This document shows positions 24,323 to 37,114 of a stretch of DNA of 64,000 bases, piece by piece. Position 1 is the first letter of the stretch. Each line of letters starts with the position of its first letter. This DNA comes from Pardosa pseudoannulata (Eukaryota > Arthropoda > Arachnida > Araneae > Lycosidae). The stretch spans positions 155,052,596 through 155,116,595 of the forward strand of contig CM063510.1 in NCBI GenBank assembly GCA_032207245.1. The letters are read 5' to 3'. The notes beneath the pieces are model-generated. The model was given only the letters and a program-made list of their open reading frames with translations. It was not told where the DNA came from and ran no database searches. Position numbers and translations under genes: made by a program.

Positions 24323-24550
24323 GTTAACTCAGAGCGAAAAACGGCTTCCAATTACACGGATAACTGACGCTCATCCCTCAAAAAATTCTAGATTCAACAT
24401 GTGTTAAGACTGACCAGGACAGTTATGTCAGGCGAGTTGGGAGCGTCTGCCTAGTGAATCAGTACACCGAAACTAAGAGTAATGCGCGTGCGTTTCCCCG
24501 AAAAATTTTGTGGCAACCTTGATACTCTTGCGAACTGCTATGTCAACTTC
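24323..24550 (-). promoter_or_regulatory. Likely promoter/5' UTR of the MIER-like gene
   Basis: Just upstream of the ATG, this stretch is richer in G+C and CpG than its neighbours (for example GCGCGTGCG near 24485). That fits a broad arthropod promoter. No TATA box at a convincing place was seen. Confidence 0.35.
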
Positions 24551-25229
24551 GAATGACAATTCGCAAACATGAATAATCTTACCACAATCACAGTTATTTA
24601 TCGTTTGGTATCGAGATAATAGTAGATAACATGAGACATGTTTTTATCATCGCTAAATGTTAAAGATTATCACGATCTTAATTTTTTTTTTTATTTATTC
24701 TATCATTTTCAGAAATGCCTCGAAATTTTACAACTTTTGAATGTACTAATAATAAATTCATAGAGATCAGCAAGGAAGAAGCATAAGCTTTCATCTTTTC
24801 CTTGAAATAAAGCCAGTAAGTAAAACTAATTATCTACAGTTAATGATTAATTCTAAATTAAATATACCGTTACAAGTTTTTTTATTCATTAATAATAGAA
24901 AAGTTGACTTTTCTAGTTATATAAATTGAAATTTTATATTAAAATTAAAATCAGAACAAATTAAAGGTTCATAAGATAATATATATAAGAAAGATGGAAG
25001 ATAATTTCAACAAAATGCGTTTAATTATAAGTTAAATATAACTATGATTTCACTCAAAGCCTACAAAAAAAGTTGTTATTGTTACAGAATGAAATTTTAT
25101 ACATAAAATTAAAACCAGGACAAATAAAAGTATAATTATCAAACTTGGAAATGCATTTTACTGAAAATGGTGTTTCTTCGACTTGCGTGCACAGTAAATA
25201 TATATTACTATTACTATACATGTAGTTTT
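24551..25229. other. AT-rich intergenic sequence
   Basis: No gene or classified repeat recognised between the MIER-like promoter and the first large repeat block. Confidence 0.4.
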
Positions 25230-25525
25230 CTTGTATCTTTTGCTTTTCATTATCAAAAGCAAAAATTATAAAACAAATAGGAAGCGTAAACCTTTTAAGA
25301 GGACTTTGAACACGAGAATCGAAAAACGAATTTTATGTATTCACTTATTAAAAATTCTAAATTTATTCTTATTTTAATATTAAACCTAAGGATTCCATCT
25401 CAAAATACATGTGGCAAATTAAGGCTGCATTGCTTAATTAACGATTAGAGGTAATCGAAGATTAAACACTTATCAATTGAACTAAAGAGTTATTCTCCGT
25501 GATACAACATTGATTTGAAATTGCC

Positions 25526-25687
25526 TCTAAGGGCCGAATCCCACCAAAGTCGTTTAACGCTAAGCGCGATTAATCTCGAGTTTTTTTTAAACGGAAAATT
25601 GCGTTCCCCCATTGGTTGGCGCCAGGTTTAATCGTGGCTAATCGTAGTTAGCCGTTTTTTTAAACGACTTTGGTGGGATCGGCCCTA
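25526..25687. mobile_element. Harbinger-like MITE (family H), copy 1
   Basis: Long inverted ends, GGGCCGAATCCCACCAAAGT at left and the complement of ACTTTGGTGGGATCGGCCC at right, flanked by TAA. Both are characteristic of PIF/Harbinger MITEs. The core contains GCGCGATTAATC and CATTGGTTGG. Copies at 31215, 44548 and 44703 share this core. Confidence 0.85.
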
Positions 25688-28074
25688 ATTCACTGTAATT
25701 AAATACGTAGTTAATCTCTGATTAGTTATAACGGTAAGACCAGGCCTTTGTTTTATTTTTTTAACATGAAAAGGGTTTTTATAAGGTGCTTTGGACTTTT
25801 GTTAAATTTAGTTATCTCTAAATTTTCTTAAAAAAAAAAAGAATATACTTCTGTGCAAGTTCAAAACAACTAATTAGTTGCCACACCTCTCGACTTTTGA
25901 AATATGTTCTCAACCTTGCAGTAATAAATTGAAAATAGTAAAGAAAAGAGTGTCATTAACTTTTTAAAATATATTTTAACAGCTATGAAGATTTAATTTG
26001 ACATTTTATTATTTAATGCTATTGCGGTTTGTTGACAGACAATGGTGCTACGTTTTTTCTGCACTCATCAGTTCCTCGAGTGTCATTCAGATCTACGGGG
26101 TTACTGATGACCATCTATCAAACGGACATCTCAGGTAAATACATATAAATTCTTTTTAAGAAGTTGGTGATTTTTTGCACTGTTTCCGCAAGACTGAGTC
26201 AATTTAAGAGAATGTTAACTTTAAAAATATCGAATTTTAAATTGGCTCATATTATAAACATGGATGAAAAATTTGAAATATCTGTCTTCGTTGCTTTTAA
26301 ATTTATGCATATACTTTAATTTGTAGGGGCCTATTTTTTTTAACTAATAAGCACTATAAATGGCTTTTTTCCGTGTTTTTTTTTTTTCCAAATTTCATGC
26401 ATTCGTAATTCAAAATTTATTTTATTTATTTTGTTTTGAAGATACCTGCGTTAAGTTTCGTATAGATCTTTTTTTTATAATATATAGGATAACACTGTGA
26501 ATAAGCAAAAAATGGCTTCATTATGTAATACACTGATATAAAGAAAAAAAACCTGTCAAAATGCTTGGTTTCACTGTATAAGTAATGTAATTATAAAATA
26601 TACATCTAGAGATACCTAAAAATTCCTTTGCAGACTTATGTAGGGATTTTTAATAGATCTCAAAGAGGATTTTAGAGCAAAGATATTTGAGATGCTTTAA
26701 TACTTAGTACTTGTGATATTAAAAAGTCTAAAAGATAAAGAACAAGACTTCTTTTAATAGACTTTATTTTCTTGACCTGCTTTAAATTGGATTCTAAAAT
26801 ACAAAATGATTCTAATATTTACTGTAATAATTCGAATAAACTAGTTTACTTTTAAAAGAATATCATGTCCCCTTAAAATTGAATGGGTGTCGGGTGCATA
26901 AAATTTTATGCGGAACAGCATGTTCATTAGGTTATTTTTCTAAGCCAGTTGGACTTAACAATTAGTAATTCTCTTACAGCTGTGTTTATAAATGAAAAAT
27001 TCGTAATGTTTTTTCTAGCTTTACAGTCTGTCACGTTCATTTGAAAAGGCTTTATATTAATGAGCTCAATTTATCGAAAACACAAAAGCCATTATGTAAG
27101 TATGCAATGCTGTCAATGTGACATCGTGAACAATAATTTATTGTATTTTTATCTTTTTTTAAACACAAGTAATAATTTCTTTTTTTAAAAAAGTTAAAGT
27201 GTAGATTTTTTAACATTTTTTATTTTATTCGGAAGTGATTTCCTGAAATCCCATCTAGAGATTGGAAACACTGTATATTCACTTTTCCCTTAATAAAAGT
27301 TAGTTTTAAAATGTTCGGTATGTATTGGAAGCTTTTATAAATATTTCCAATGATACATAGATAATGATTCCAATTTCATATTAATAGGCATTTCGTATTT
27401 ATATGACGGTTCATTTTAGCTATATTACAAGGTTAAATGCTTGTATTCTATAGATAAATATATATTAATAGGTTTTCATTTTAAAGGTATTAAGTATTTA
27501 TACGAATATAGATGCTTTTAACAAGTCTTGATTTTGATATTAACTAATTCAAGTCTTTCTGGGATTATGTCTATGTTACAAATGTGATCTGAATGAATCG
27601 TTGTACATTTTAGCCATTTTTTTCAATGATCATTAATCTATAAAGCAGTACCCATTCAGATCTTAAAGAGCATTCCAGATTTTATTTTCAGCATGGAGCC
27701 AAAAATAAACATTTCGAAATTTTTAAGATAAGAGAGAACTTACGATCTAACACTTTTCGCAAGAAAAGTTGGTAACGCTTTGATGAATTTTTCACTAATA
27801 AGATCGACACCTGCTGCTTAAAGGCATAGATAACATCTCGACAGTGTTCAGCATCATATTTATTCTCACAGAATTTAGTAATAAATAGCGAATTGCACAT
27901 TTTCAAAAAAATTTCTTCATATAAATTACATTTTGTTCGGCAATTTATCATTTTAATTTAACTACATTTCTTGCTTGTTTATAAAAAGGAATCTGTGCAA
28001 ATATAATTGATCATTGAAATTCCTTAATCAAGTGATTGAATCCATTGTACCGTTATTTAGCAATAATATATATA

Positions 28075-28634
28075 CAGGGTGTTCCAAAAATGACTGTTAT
28101 ATTTAAAAAATCAATAAAAATTAAATGAGCAGTGAAAGAAATACACTGTTTATTGCAATATGCTTGGGACAACAGTAAATTTTCAGGCACACAAGCTTTC
28201 GAAAATAGTTACAATTTTTATCAACAGATGGCACTGCATGCGATTTGAAAGAATGCAGCCTGCGAGTTCTCGAATCTGTAAGCCGTCTTCCTCTGTAAGC
28301 GTACGTTCACAGATTGCACGTTTGCTATTAAAAAATGGTTTATTCATTAGAATAGAAAAATGCCTGGCCTGAGACGTCTACATGGGTTTCTGAAAATTTT
28401 GTTCTGAGACTATGCCATATTATTGCTGCAAATGGTGAATTTGTGGAAAATATAGTAGATTTTTCAGTTTGTGAGCGCCATCTGTTGGGAAATAATGTGA
28501 CTAATTTTGAAAGTCTGTTTGCCTGAAAATTTACGGTTGTCCCAAGCATATTGCAATGAACGGTGTATTTCTGTAGCTACCCATTTAGTTTTTATGGATT
28601 TTTCAAATATACCGGTTATTTTTGAAACACCCTG
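28075..28634. mobile_element. Fold-back MITE with ~200-bp inverted arms
   Basis: Ends CAGGGTGTTCCAAAAATGAC and the complement of TTTTTGAAACACCCTG, flanked by TA in a TATATA run. Inverted similarity extends about 200 bp inward: TTGGGACAACAGTAAATTTT and CATATTGCAATGAAC-type segments appear on both arms. The repeat blocks at 34870 and 40500 lack it. The look-alike frames starting MLGTTVNFQA on both strands are the two arms, not genes. Confidence 0.85.
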
Positions 28635-29690
28635 TATATATATATATATTAAGTAGGTTTTATGACATTCGTTTGTAGTAACCTATTTGTTTATTGCACG
28701 ATTTTTAGAATTGTTTGGCCATCAAAAGTTTTCATATCCTTAACATGTGTAGCTCAAAATGTTTCTTAGAGAAAATTCAAATTTCATTAACTTTCGAGTG
28801 TATTTCATTCATCGGAATAACACTAAAAGTTTGTATACATTTAGAAATTTGCTGTTATTTGTATGTGGATTTCATATTTAGGAGAACTAACACTAAAAAA
28901 GTTTTTTTTCTTTTATAATTGAACTGTTGTATGATTTATTTCGACGCCTTTAAAAACATTTCGCGTCCAGTTGTACCCAATGGAGTTTTATGAGTATAAG
29001 CGTCTGTTCTAAATGCATATATCTAACAAATCTCTTTTAGGTTGATCGCTTTTTTATATTTCGGAAGATTAGTACTGATTTCTTCACTAATATTTGATTG
29101 TTTTTAAATACGGTTTATTATAAACATGTCGACCGAAAGAGTAAGGGTCGACCATTTTTGGAATAGAGTACTGAACTCTACTGATTATCGACTTCATAAC
29201 TTACGAAGACGACATAAACGTTCTGTCGACAGCAATAAAATATCACCCTTGAACTAATGTTTATCTGTTAAAGATTGTCAAATCGTCTGTTAAAATTGAT
29301 GTTCTACCCACATATTATCTTTTTTATTTTATTTTTTTTCTCTGTAAGTTGCGAGTGGCAACGAACGATTTTTGTTAATATAAACATGGTTGTTCTTTCG
29401 CATGCGAGAAAAAATGGCTCTTGAGTTGCTTTTTGTGTTTGATATGCTAATATTATTTACGCCATAAATTCTTCTATGTGACATTTTCTGTGCATTTAAA
29501 GATCTCGCATACGTAAATATAATAAAAAGTGTTTTATATTAAAAGTGCGTTTGTTTTGAGCAATTAATTAACGCCATTGAGAATATTCTTCAGTATCATA
29601 CTTCTGATTTCGAAACCCAAACGGGACAACGATATCGTTTGAAAATTCCCGCAGTTATCCCAATATAGCAAAGTATGAATCAAATCTATT

Positions 29691-30346
29691 CTATAAGATC
29701 TGTTTCATATTAATAAACAAAATATATTTATTACAAAGAACATTTTGGGCTAAATATTTAATATTGGTACTAAATACAGAAACCGCTGTATATATATGTA
29801 TAATATATTTTATGTACTTTACAATATGTGATATTTATTTTTTTTGAAAAATATAACGCCACCTTTGAATTTTATCTCTATACAAATATATTATTGTTTA
29901 GTCTCTGTTGAGCACGCACGTACAATTTTTGTTTTAGATATATAAAAACAATACATGTATAAAGTTTTATTCTTGTTTCATTTGAAACTACATTTTGCAA
30001 CAAGACCAGCACCTACTGCTTCATTATAATCAATACATATATTTTATTAAAATACTAGCTTATAAAAAGCAATCGGCTATAAATAATTTTAATAATTTTT
30101 TTGTCTTATATCAGATAGAAAAATTATTAAAATTGTTTATTTGTTTATTATTAGGATTAGTTTCCTAAATACCCGAAGCTTCACTCGTCAAAGTTAGTGA
30201 AAAGTCGTTTATACGAGCATAATATTTGAGCTCTTCAGTAAAGTAAAAATATTACCGCATAGAAATATAAAACCCCCTCGTACCTCATTAAGTATGTGTT
30301 CACGTAAAGTGTTTGAGTACTGGCTATGTTGGTTTCTCCAGCTCCT
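29691..30346. other. AT-rich sequence between repeat blocks
   Basis: No gene recognised. Confidence 0.4.
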
Positions 30347-30357
30347 GTAAATCTATG

Positions 30358-30514
30358 CGAGCGATGGCCGAATGGTAGGGTGCTGCTATTCGATACCGGA
30401 GATCGTGGGTTCGAATCACTCTTCTGGCATGGATATTCGGAATCGATTTTAAGCAGTAGGTCAAGGTTTCACGTAGTAAAACATTAGATTGTAGTGTCCC
30501 AAACAAACCATCGT
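30358..30514 (+). mobile_element. tRNA-derived SINE S1 (variant)
   Basis: Box A-like GATGGCCGAATGGTAGGG and intact box B GGTTCGAATC are present. The 3' half diverges from the 4783 copy (ACATTAGATTGTAGTGTCCC) and ends AAACAAACC. Flanks GTAAATCTATG (30347-30357) and GTTAATCTATG (30515-30525) are an 11-bp duplication with one difference. Confidence 0.9.
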
Positions 30515-31214
30515 GTTAATCTATGGGGGAAATCTTTGTACATCTGAGAGGTTTGTTTTGAAAGATTTATTTAAACACCTTCCATGCAGCGAAAAATTCT
30601 GCAAGTTATGTGTGACACAATTTATAATAAAAGCAAGAAAAATAGAGTTAATTTTTTCTTTTTGGTGAAAGTCTTTCTTTCATACAATGTACCATTTTTT
30701 TGTTTGTCATTAGCAAATATAAGAATTGTAAAAACAAAAAGAAAACGTGTTCCTTTTTAGAGGACTATAATTGCACGAATGGCTTCACTTAAAAATTTAA
30801 AATTTATTTTTATCTTAAAAATGCAATTTCTTCTTAAAATAGTAAAGTGCGTGTCAGAAATAAAGGATGCATTGCAAGACAGTTGATTAGAAATAATCGT
30901 AGATTAAATGTTATGCAACTGAATTCCGAGAGTCCAACATTGATTTTACGATTACCTCCAGTTCGCTATAATTAAATGAGTAGTTAATTTCGGTAAGATT
31001 AGGCCTTTGTTCTTTACTTTAAAGATGATAATGGTTTCTATAAAGTGCTTTGTACTCTTGTTGATATTGGTTAGCTCTAAATTCTGTTGAAAAGGAAAAT
31101 ATACTTTTGTGCAAGCTATAAACGACTGATTTGCCGCCACACCTCTCGAATTGTTTTCAACTCAGCAGTGAACTGAAAATGGTACAGAAAAATATAAATT
31201 TGGTGGCATTAATG

Positions 31215-31332
31215 GTTAAAAAACCGGCTAAGCGCGATTAATCTCTGTTTAAACGGAGAATTACGTGCTACCATTGGTTGGTTCCATGTTTTAATCGCGA
31301 TTAACGTTAAACTAATTTGGTGACACCGGTCT
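31215..31332. mobile_element. Harbinger-like MITE (family H), copy 2
   Basis: Shares CTAAGCGCGATTAATCTC and CATTGGTTGG with copy 1, and ends AACTAATTTGGTGACACCGG. Its position within block II differs from that in blocks I and III, so it is an independent insertion. Confidence 0.7.
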
Positions 31333-31685
31333 TAAATTTGACGTTTAATTCTTTGGTTGAATAAGTTAGTGTTTCTTTATAGTCTATGGCATCATGATTT
31401 TTCTGCCGCAATCACTTCGAATCATTTCATCGTCGATAGCTCGTTCAGAATCATAGCTACGGGGTTTTCTTTGGAACAAGACGTTTTTAATGGTCAACAA
31501 TCAGATGGACACTTAAGGTAAGTAGTTCTTTTTATAAAGTTTGTGAATTCTTATACTGTTTTACAATTTAACACGATGTAGTCAACCAAAGGGATTTTAA
31601 CTTTAAAAATATGGAATTGTTTCAATTGGGTCATAGCGTTCTCGCATGCATAAAAAAAAGTGTGTATTATCTCTAATTTGAAAGT

Positions 31686-31836
31686 CAGGAGCGTACGCAA
31701 GGGGGGGGGGTTAAGGAATTAAACACCCCTCTTGAGCTCAGCCTAAAGGCAAAATTAAAAATTTTAGTAGAAATTATGTGGGTTATTATTTTCTAGAATT
31801 ATGAACCCCCTTGAAAAAATTCTGCGTACGCCATTG
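31686..31836. mobile_element. 151-bp hAT MITE with perfect 8-bp duplication
   Basis: TTGAAAGT at 31678-31685 and 31837-31844. The ends contain inverted GCGTACGCA (left CAGGAGCGTACGCA, right complement of TGCGTACGCCATTG). A G homopolymer (about 31701-31710) lies just inside. Confidence 0.85.
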
Positions 31837-32945
31837 TTGAAAGTTATGCATATGAAATAATTTACAACATTTCTAAGCAAATGAAAACTGTAATTGTCTT
31901 TTTCTTGTGTTTTCTTTTCCTTCAAATTCTATGCATTACAAACTATGTCCAAGTCTTATTTAGTGTTAAACATGCAAGCGCTAAATTATGTATGTGAATT
32001 TTCTTTCATGTATGGAATAAAACTGTGAATGGAATCAGTAAAAAGTTGACTCATTTATTTATACATAAATATACTAAAAAAAATTGTCAAACTGTATTGT
32101 ATTTAACTGTATTGTTTTTATAAAAAATATAATTCTAGAGGTATCTAAAAAGCAGTTTTGGAGTGTGGAAAACACATTGTGGTGGAAAGATTATAAAAGC
32201 ATTTTACAGGTTTAAAAATTAAATGACTATATTAGACTTTATTCTCATAAGCTGCTTTGGATTCTCAGTTACAAAAGAATTCTGATATTTACAGTAAAAA
32301 GTTTTCTTTGAAACGAGTGTCATGTCCCTTTTAAAATTAAACGGTATTAAGGTCCATTTTGCTATTTTTCAAACGAGTTGACTTGAAGAAATGTATATGA
32401 AATTGCTTTATGTGTGCTTTCTAGTTTAATTACAAGGTTAAACAATTATATTCTATAGATAAGAATACATTAATACGTTAGCAGTTAGAATTTGTAAAGC
32501 ATTTATTCGAATATAAATACTTTTAACAAGAGATGTTTTTAATTTTAATGTCTGTTAACAGATTCGACATTTATATTTGCATTAACAAACGTAATCAGAT
32601 TCTCGTTGCATTTTAACAATTTTTTTAGTGATCATTAATCTATAAATCAATAACTATTCAAAAAGGGAAGAACATTGCAGATCTTGTCAGCATATAATGA
32701 TTTCAAAAATTTTAAGAAATGTTTTAAGAGCACGTTAAAACTATGATCTCACGAAATTAGTTGTTTACACTTTGATCCATTTTTTTTTATAGGATAACAG
32801 TGGGAATGAAGCATCCTAATTATCCTAACAGAATTTGGTTATGAATAATGAATTCCACACTTTTTAAAAGTTTTCATGTGCATTACGATTCATTTGGCGA
32901 TTTATCTTTTTCCTTGGTGTAATTACATGCGTGTTTGTGAAGTTA

Positions 32946-34829
32946 TCCCCTATATAATAATATCCTAAGTTATCTGTACGTCTGTCCTCCAATTTAAGAA
33001 GCGGTTGGACCTGGAATGGATAGAGGCATCCATTCAAAGCGAATAAAGTTTATCTTCTCCTAAACTATCTATCAGATTCTAAAATAAATTTGTATAAATA
33101 TGCTTCACATCACAGCAAAAAATACTGTTGTATTTAAAACGTTCGAAATCTAACCCTTCCCTCCTTTTCCAGAGTTTAATGCCATTATTTCAAGCCCTAT
33201 TTTCCCCGGTTAAGAGCAGGAGATTAAATTTATCACTTAATAAAGAGGTAAAAATAACAATCTTTTCTAGCATTGTGACGTCATTCCTTTGCACATCTCA
33301 TTTAATACTTTCATATTTTAAACTATTTAAATATCGTCTACACTATTTTAATCTTTTATCACTGAACTTAGATATTACGTAAATGATTTTTTATATTTGG
33401 CTTAAATAATAGATTAGATACATACGTGATAATTTTAAATTGAATCATCGATTATTTTTTGTTGCAATGAAACTTTTACCACCGGTATTAACTAATTCTT
33501 TTCATATACGTCTAGGAGTCTATTTCACGGTCTAATAAATATCTAAATTTTAATTTATAGGTATTTGGAAATTAAGAAGTTTGTTCTTTTGTGTGTTTGT
33601 TTATTATACGTAACCACACGGTTCGACTAAATGAATTCAATGTGATTCTAAACTGCATTACAGTATCGGGAGACTCTAGAGGAGTATGACGATAAATAAT
33701 TGAGAATGAACCAGATAGTTCTCAGCCAAAAAACAAAACATTTTTACCTGCCTTGTAACGTACTGGAAATAAAGTAGGCGAGGCCTTCAATGAAACAGGC
33801 TAGAATTTTAGGTATTCTGGATTAAATATTTTATTCAATAGAATAAACTATGTACAGCTATGTACAGATTTAGATGATAACATTCAGGGATCTCGTACAG
33901 AGATAATATTCACACACAAGGATGCGTGGGATACCGGAACAGTATGGCTAGGGCTTTTCAATCACAAGAGTTGGAAACTAATTAGTGCTGGGACTAATGC
34001 TGACACGATCACTTCGTCTGTCGATTTGCACGGTTGGCTTTCACAGCAAGTTCGGAGGTTCCGAGTGCGTATCACGCTGGGATTCGTGAAGAAAACACAG
34101 GATGCAAGTCGATCCAAAATTAGAGTGCAAAGTCACTCTCGGCTGTCTACTTCTATGCAAGAAGTTAACTAACAATCAGCAGATAACGGGAAGGAATTCC
34201 CAAGTCGCAGGGCGACTATCTAGCAACAGAGACGCTGGCGGTCTCTAAAAAACAAACTCCAGACACGGAGATACGAGCGGTTCTCGAGCGACCAGGCTCT
34301 AGCAGGTAGAAGCCTCGAGAGAAGAACAAAAAGCCTCCGTTCTACTCCTGTCCCTTCTTTTATATCCCGCACTCGCTTCTTTTCTCGGTCCTTCGAGAAA
34401 CTTCCCGAACCAGGGTGACGTAATCTTGTGGTCACTCCCAAGCCTTCGATCAGCTGTACTGTTCCCAGATGTGGTCGAAAAACAGTTTTCTCAGATCCAT
34501 CAACTTAACCAACTTAATGGCCTTTTTGTAACCGCTAATGGGCGGCAAGGTGCACTTTAATCATTTCCACACTTCCACAAAGACGTTCCATTCAGCAGGT
34601 TTACAATGGCCAGACGCTGAGGAGCCGGCAACAAACAGTTTTCAATTACGGTGTTTAGACCACCTGGTCCTATTCGAGGCTAATCGTGAGTCCACAACGA
34701 AAGGTTACCTTTGGTCTCCTCGTTCTTTTTGGGGTCATGTAACGGATCGTTACACCCTCATTACGTAGTTAACAGTTATGGAATATTAAAAATTTTACTA
34801 ATCCCGTCATATGATGGGCTATATGCTAG
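32946..34829 (+). mobile_element. Helitron-like element (subfamily B), copy 1, with nested LTR
   Basis: Starts TCCCCTATATAATAATA after an A. It ends with hairpin CCCGTCATATGATGGG, then CTATATG and CTAG before a T: the standard Helitron 3' arrangement. It carries no Rep/helicase. A solo LTR (33754-34754) sits inside. Copy 2 (41317) and the truncated copy (61558) share both structure and sequence. Confidence 0.88.
33754..34754 (-). mobile_element. Solo LTR (family L2), about 1.0 kb
   Basis: Begins TGTAACG and ends CGTTACA. Read on the minus strand it has a TATA motif (GGGATATAAAAG near 34365) and, further on, AATAAA near 33834, the order expected in an LTR. Flanks are GCCT and CCCT (4 bp, one mismatch). 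The Helitron copy at 61905-61925 shows the uninterrupted TACCTGCCTCAT site. The surrounding GC content is clearly higher than the host element's. No internal coding region remains. Superfamily not determined. Confidence 0.8.
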
Positions 34830-34985
34830 TCTGTAGAAATATTATCTTTGAATTTCCTTAATCATCCATTGTATCGTTATTTAAAAAAAATATTTTTATT
34901 TACTAGTAATGATAACCGTTGTGACATTTTGCTTTATGTATGATTCTTAGAACTGTTTTACCATCGGAAATTTTCATATCCTTAA

Positions 34986-35716
34986 CCCCTTCCGGTATTA
35001 TTTAATAATGAAAAACTGTGCTTGAAATAACCATTTAATTTTTATTTAAAAAACTTGTTTCATTTTACAATTACATATTCTTAATTAAAATCCACTTTTT
35101 ACATAGTGTTAAATAATATCAGAAACAGTAAAATTAAGAAAATATCAAAGCAAAACATTAATAAGGTATACAGATAATAGTCTTCAAGCTAGTGGTACTT
35201 TTCAAAACAAAGTGCAAAGGAATTCTTAATTGTTTACACCGCCAAGTAGTCTCACTCTTAATTTGATTCTTGTAACACACACGGAGTTTCTTAGTAGGTT
35301 TTCTTTTATTCTGACTCATTAATTTGGCAATGACTTGTACCAAGAAATTCTAAGTAAACAATATGCAATAAGGCAATTTGTTGCAACGTCACGAACTACT
35401 ATAATGCCCTTCCCATTCCTTTTCTTGTTTACTACAGCCAATAGACAAACTGCTATAGAAAAACTGCCCTTCCGTTTGAAACTAAAGCCAGAATTGTCAT
35501 CATTTGAGAATTTGCCCTACTGCGTGAAATCGCCTTATAGTGACTTGTGATTTTCATAAGTGATAAAAGTGTTGCCAAATTCAGTACACTAGAAATTTTA
35601 AACTAAATTATCATATTTAACAGTAACTTTAATCGCATGACGAGTGTAGCTCGTCATTGTGCGGTATGGAATGAAAAACTAATGACGAGCTAGACTCGTC
35701 ATTTTACCGGAAGGGG
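34986..35716 (-). mobile_element. piggyBac-like element with CCCCTTCCGGTA ends
   Basis: Perfect 12-bp TIR CCCCTTCCGGTA at both ends, flanked by TTAA (34982-34985 and 35717-35720). Block I at about 28738 has the same CATATCCTTAACA context with one TTAA and no element, an empty site. The minus strand carries a transposase C-terminal remnant. A repeated ATGACGAG(T/C)(G/T)...CTCGTCAT palindrome lies near the right end (35638-35702). Confidence 0.92.
35158..35343 (-). pseudogene. piggyBac transposase C-terminal Cys-rich remnant
   Basis: The frame contains RKPTKKLRVCYKNQIKSETT then WRCKQLRIPLHFV. It resembles the CxxC...CxxC...PLC domain that closes piggyBac transposases. Two positions expected to be cysteine read L (in KLRVC and CKQLR), so the zinc-binding site is damaged. 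The catalytic DDD core is not recognisable upstream. Lies inside the TTAA element. Confidence 0.75.
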
Positions 35717-36439
35717 TTAACAAATGGTTGTCATTTTTTTAGTAAAAATTTCAATAATGTTAGTGTATTTCACTCTTTGGGTCAACCCTAAAAGCTTCTA
35801 TACATTTAGAAATTTGAGGTTGTCTGTCACATTCATGAAATAACTAAAAAAAATGCAATTTTTTTTCCTTTTATGTAAATATCTGTATGGAAATATCTTT
35901 TTTATTCTACGGAAATGTTTTTAAAAATCATTTATTACTTATGTTTTATTAATGGGTGAAATAATTATTAGAAATTTTCCATAATCATAATTGTTAGTGA
36001 ATTTGTTGTGTTAGTTTAGTACATTTCTTGTTCAATTGTACCCAATGGAGATTTATTAGTATATGTGTCTGCTCCAAATGCACATATCTAACGAATTTCT
36101 TTTCGGTTGGATTACTTTTCAGTATTTCGAAAGGTAAGTATGAAACATTTTAAACCTGATCTCTTTACTGAATTCTTGAGTCATTTTTTGAATTTTTTAA
36201 GACAGATATACTTTGGAATATTTGAAAACATTTTGGCAGCTTCGGTATATCCAAAACTGATTTGTTAAAAAGTTTCTGTATAAAAAGGAGAAACTCTTCA
36301 TTTTTACTTTTTAAATCTAATATATGTCTACGATTAAGAAAATGCCTCCGAATTTTGGCAATTTAAAAAGTTTTTAAACATAGTATGTAATGTCACAGTT
36401 CTTGTTACCCCCTTATCCAAGGACAAAAGATTTCGTGTA

Positions 36440-36670
36440 GCAAAACTGTAGATTGTAGTGCTACAAACGATCCTTTTTATTTTTTTCCTAATGTTAATCG
36501 TAGCTTTTATCTATTTAGTACAGTTTGGCAACGAATGATTGAGCTCGTTTCGAACTCTACAGTCTACTTTCGGGTTACTAAGACTGAGGGGTTTCCCCGC
36601 CAGCGACGAGATTCGAACTCGCGAAAGACCATCCTAGTGTGTAAAAGGAGCGTTGTGTGCTACGTTATTA
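36440..36670 (-). mobile_element. Degraded tRNA-derived SINE (S1-like)
   Basis: The minus strand carries an intact box B-like GCGAGTTCGAATCTCG near 36605 and an S1-like GTAGACTGTAGAGTTCG stretch near 36555. A second S1-tail fragment (AAACTGTAGATTGTAGTGC) is at about 36444. Ends and duplication are not clear. The intact box B is not enough to call a tRNA gene: no cloverleaf with matched acceptor arms was found. Confidence 0.5.
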
Positions 36671-37114
36671 ACCTTTGATTTTTTTTAAATTTAAAACCTA
36701 GAAAACAAGCATTGTGTTAGATCTCTGGAACTGTGGAAAATATGAAGCTATTCTCGGAAATAACTCTGTAGTACTTTCGAAATAAATTTTCAACTTCCAA
36801 CAAACGTTTAGATTTTAATATATACTTTATTTTATACGTGCGTTCTTTTCTGATTTCTGAAATGACGGCCATATTTAATTTCTTTCGTGCCAATATGGTC
36901 TACATATATTGCCAGATAAGTCACTATAAGAATAATTACAAATATTACCGACAACTATTATAATCCTTCACCATATTGGGAAGGAGGAAGTGGTCTCTCC
37001 CTTAATAAGCCCCTAGTGGTCAGTATTCCAATTATCAATACAATCCAGATCCCTCTACAACTGTTGTCTTTAAATAGGAAGAAATATGAGAAGCATCTGT
37101 GCAACGCTGTAAGC

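Larger units (their letters stand above)
25230..29690 (+). repeat. Large segmental repeat block, copy I
   Basis: Long collinear similarity with 30680-36170 (same strand) and 38980-45060 (opposite strand). Anchors include GGCAAATTAAGGCTGCATTG (25410), AGACCAGGCCTTTG (25738), CTACGGGGTT (26093) and GTACCCAATGGAG (28974). Similarity to copy III continues to about 29690 (GATATCGTTT and the CAAAGTATGAATCAAA stretch). Almost entirely non-coding. It contains a Harbinger-type MITE and a fold-back MITE. Confidence 0.75.
30680..36170 (+). repeat. Large segmental repeat block, copy II
   Basis: Collinear with block I from about 30680 (AGAATTGTAAAAACAAAAAG) to about 36170 (GTACCCAATGGAGATTTATT at 36037). 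It is lengthened by a Harbinger MITE (31215), a short hAT MITE (31686), a Helitron holding a solo LTR (32946-34829) and a TTAA element (34986-35716). Each lacks a counterpart at the matching place in block I. Confidence 0.75.

Noticed and set aside
28160..28549. Two similar frames on opposite strands beginning MLGTTVNFQA
   Set aside because: They are the two arms of the fold-back MITE, not a gene pair.
36560..36670. Possible tRNA gene with an intact box B
   Set aside because: No cloverleaf with paired acceptor arm could be drawn, and the flanking text matches the SINE family.
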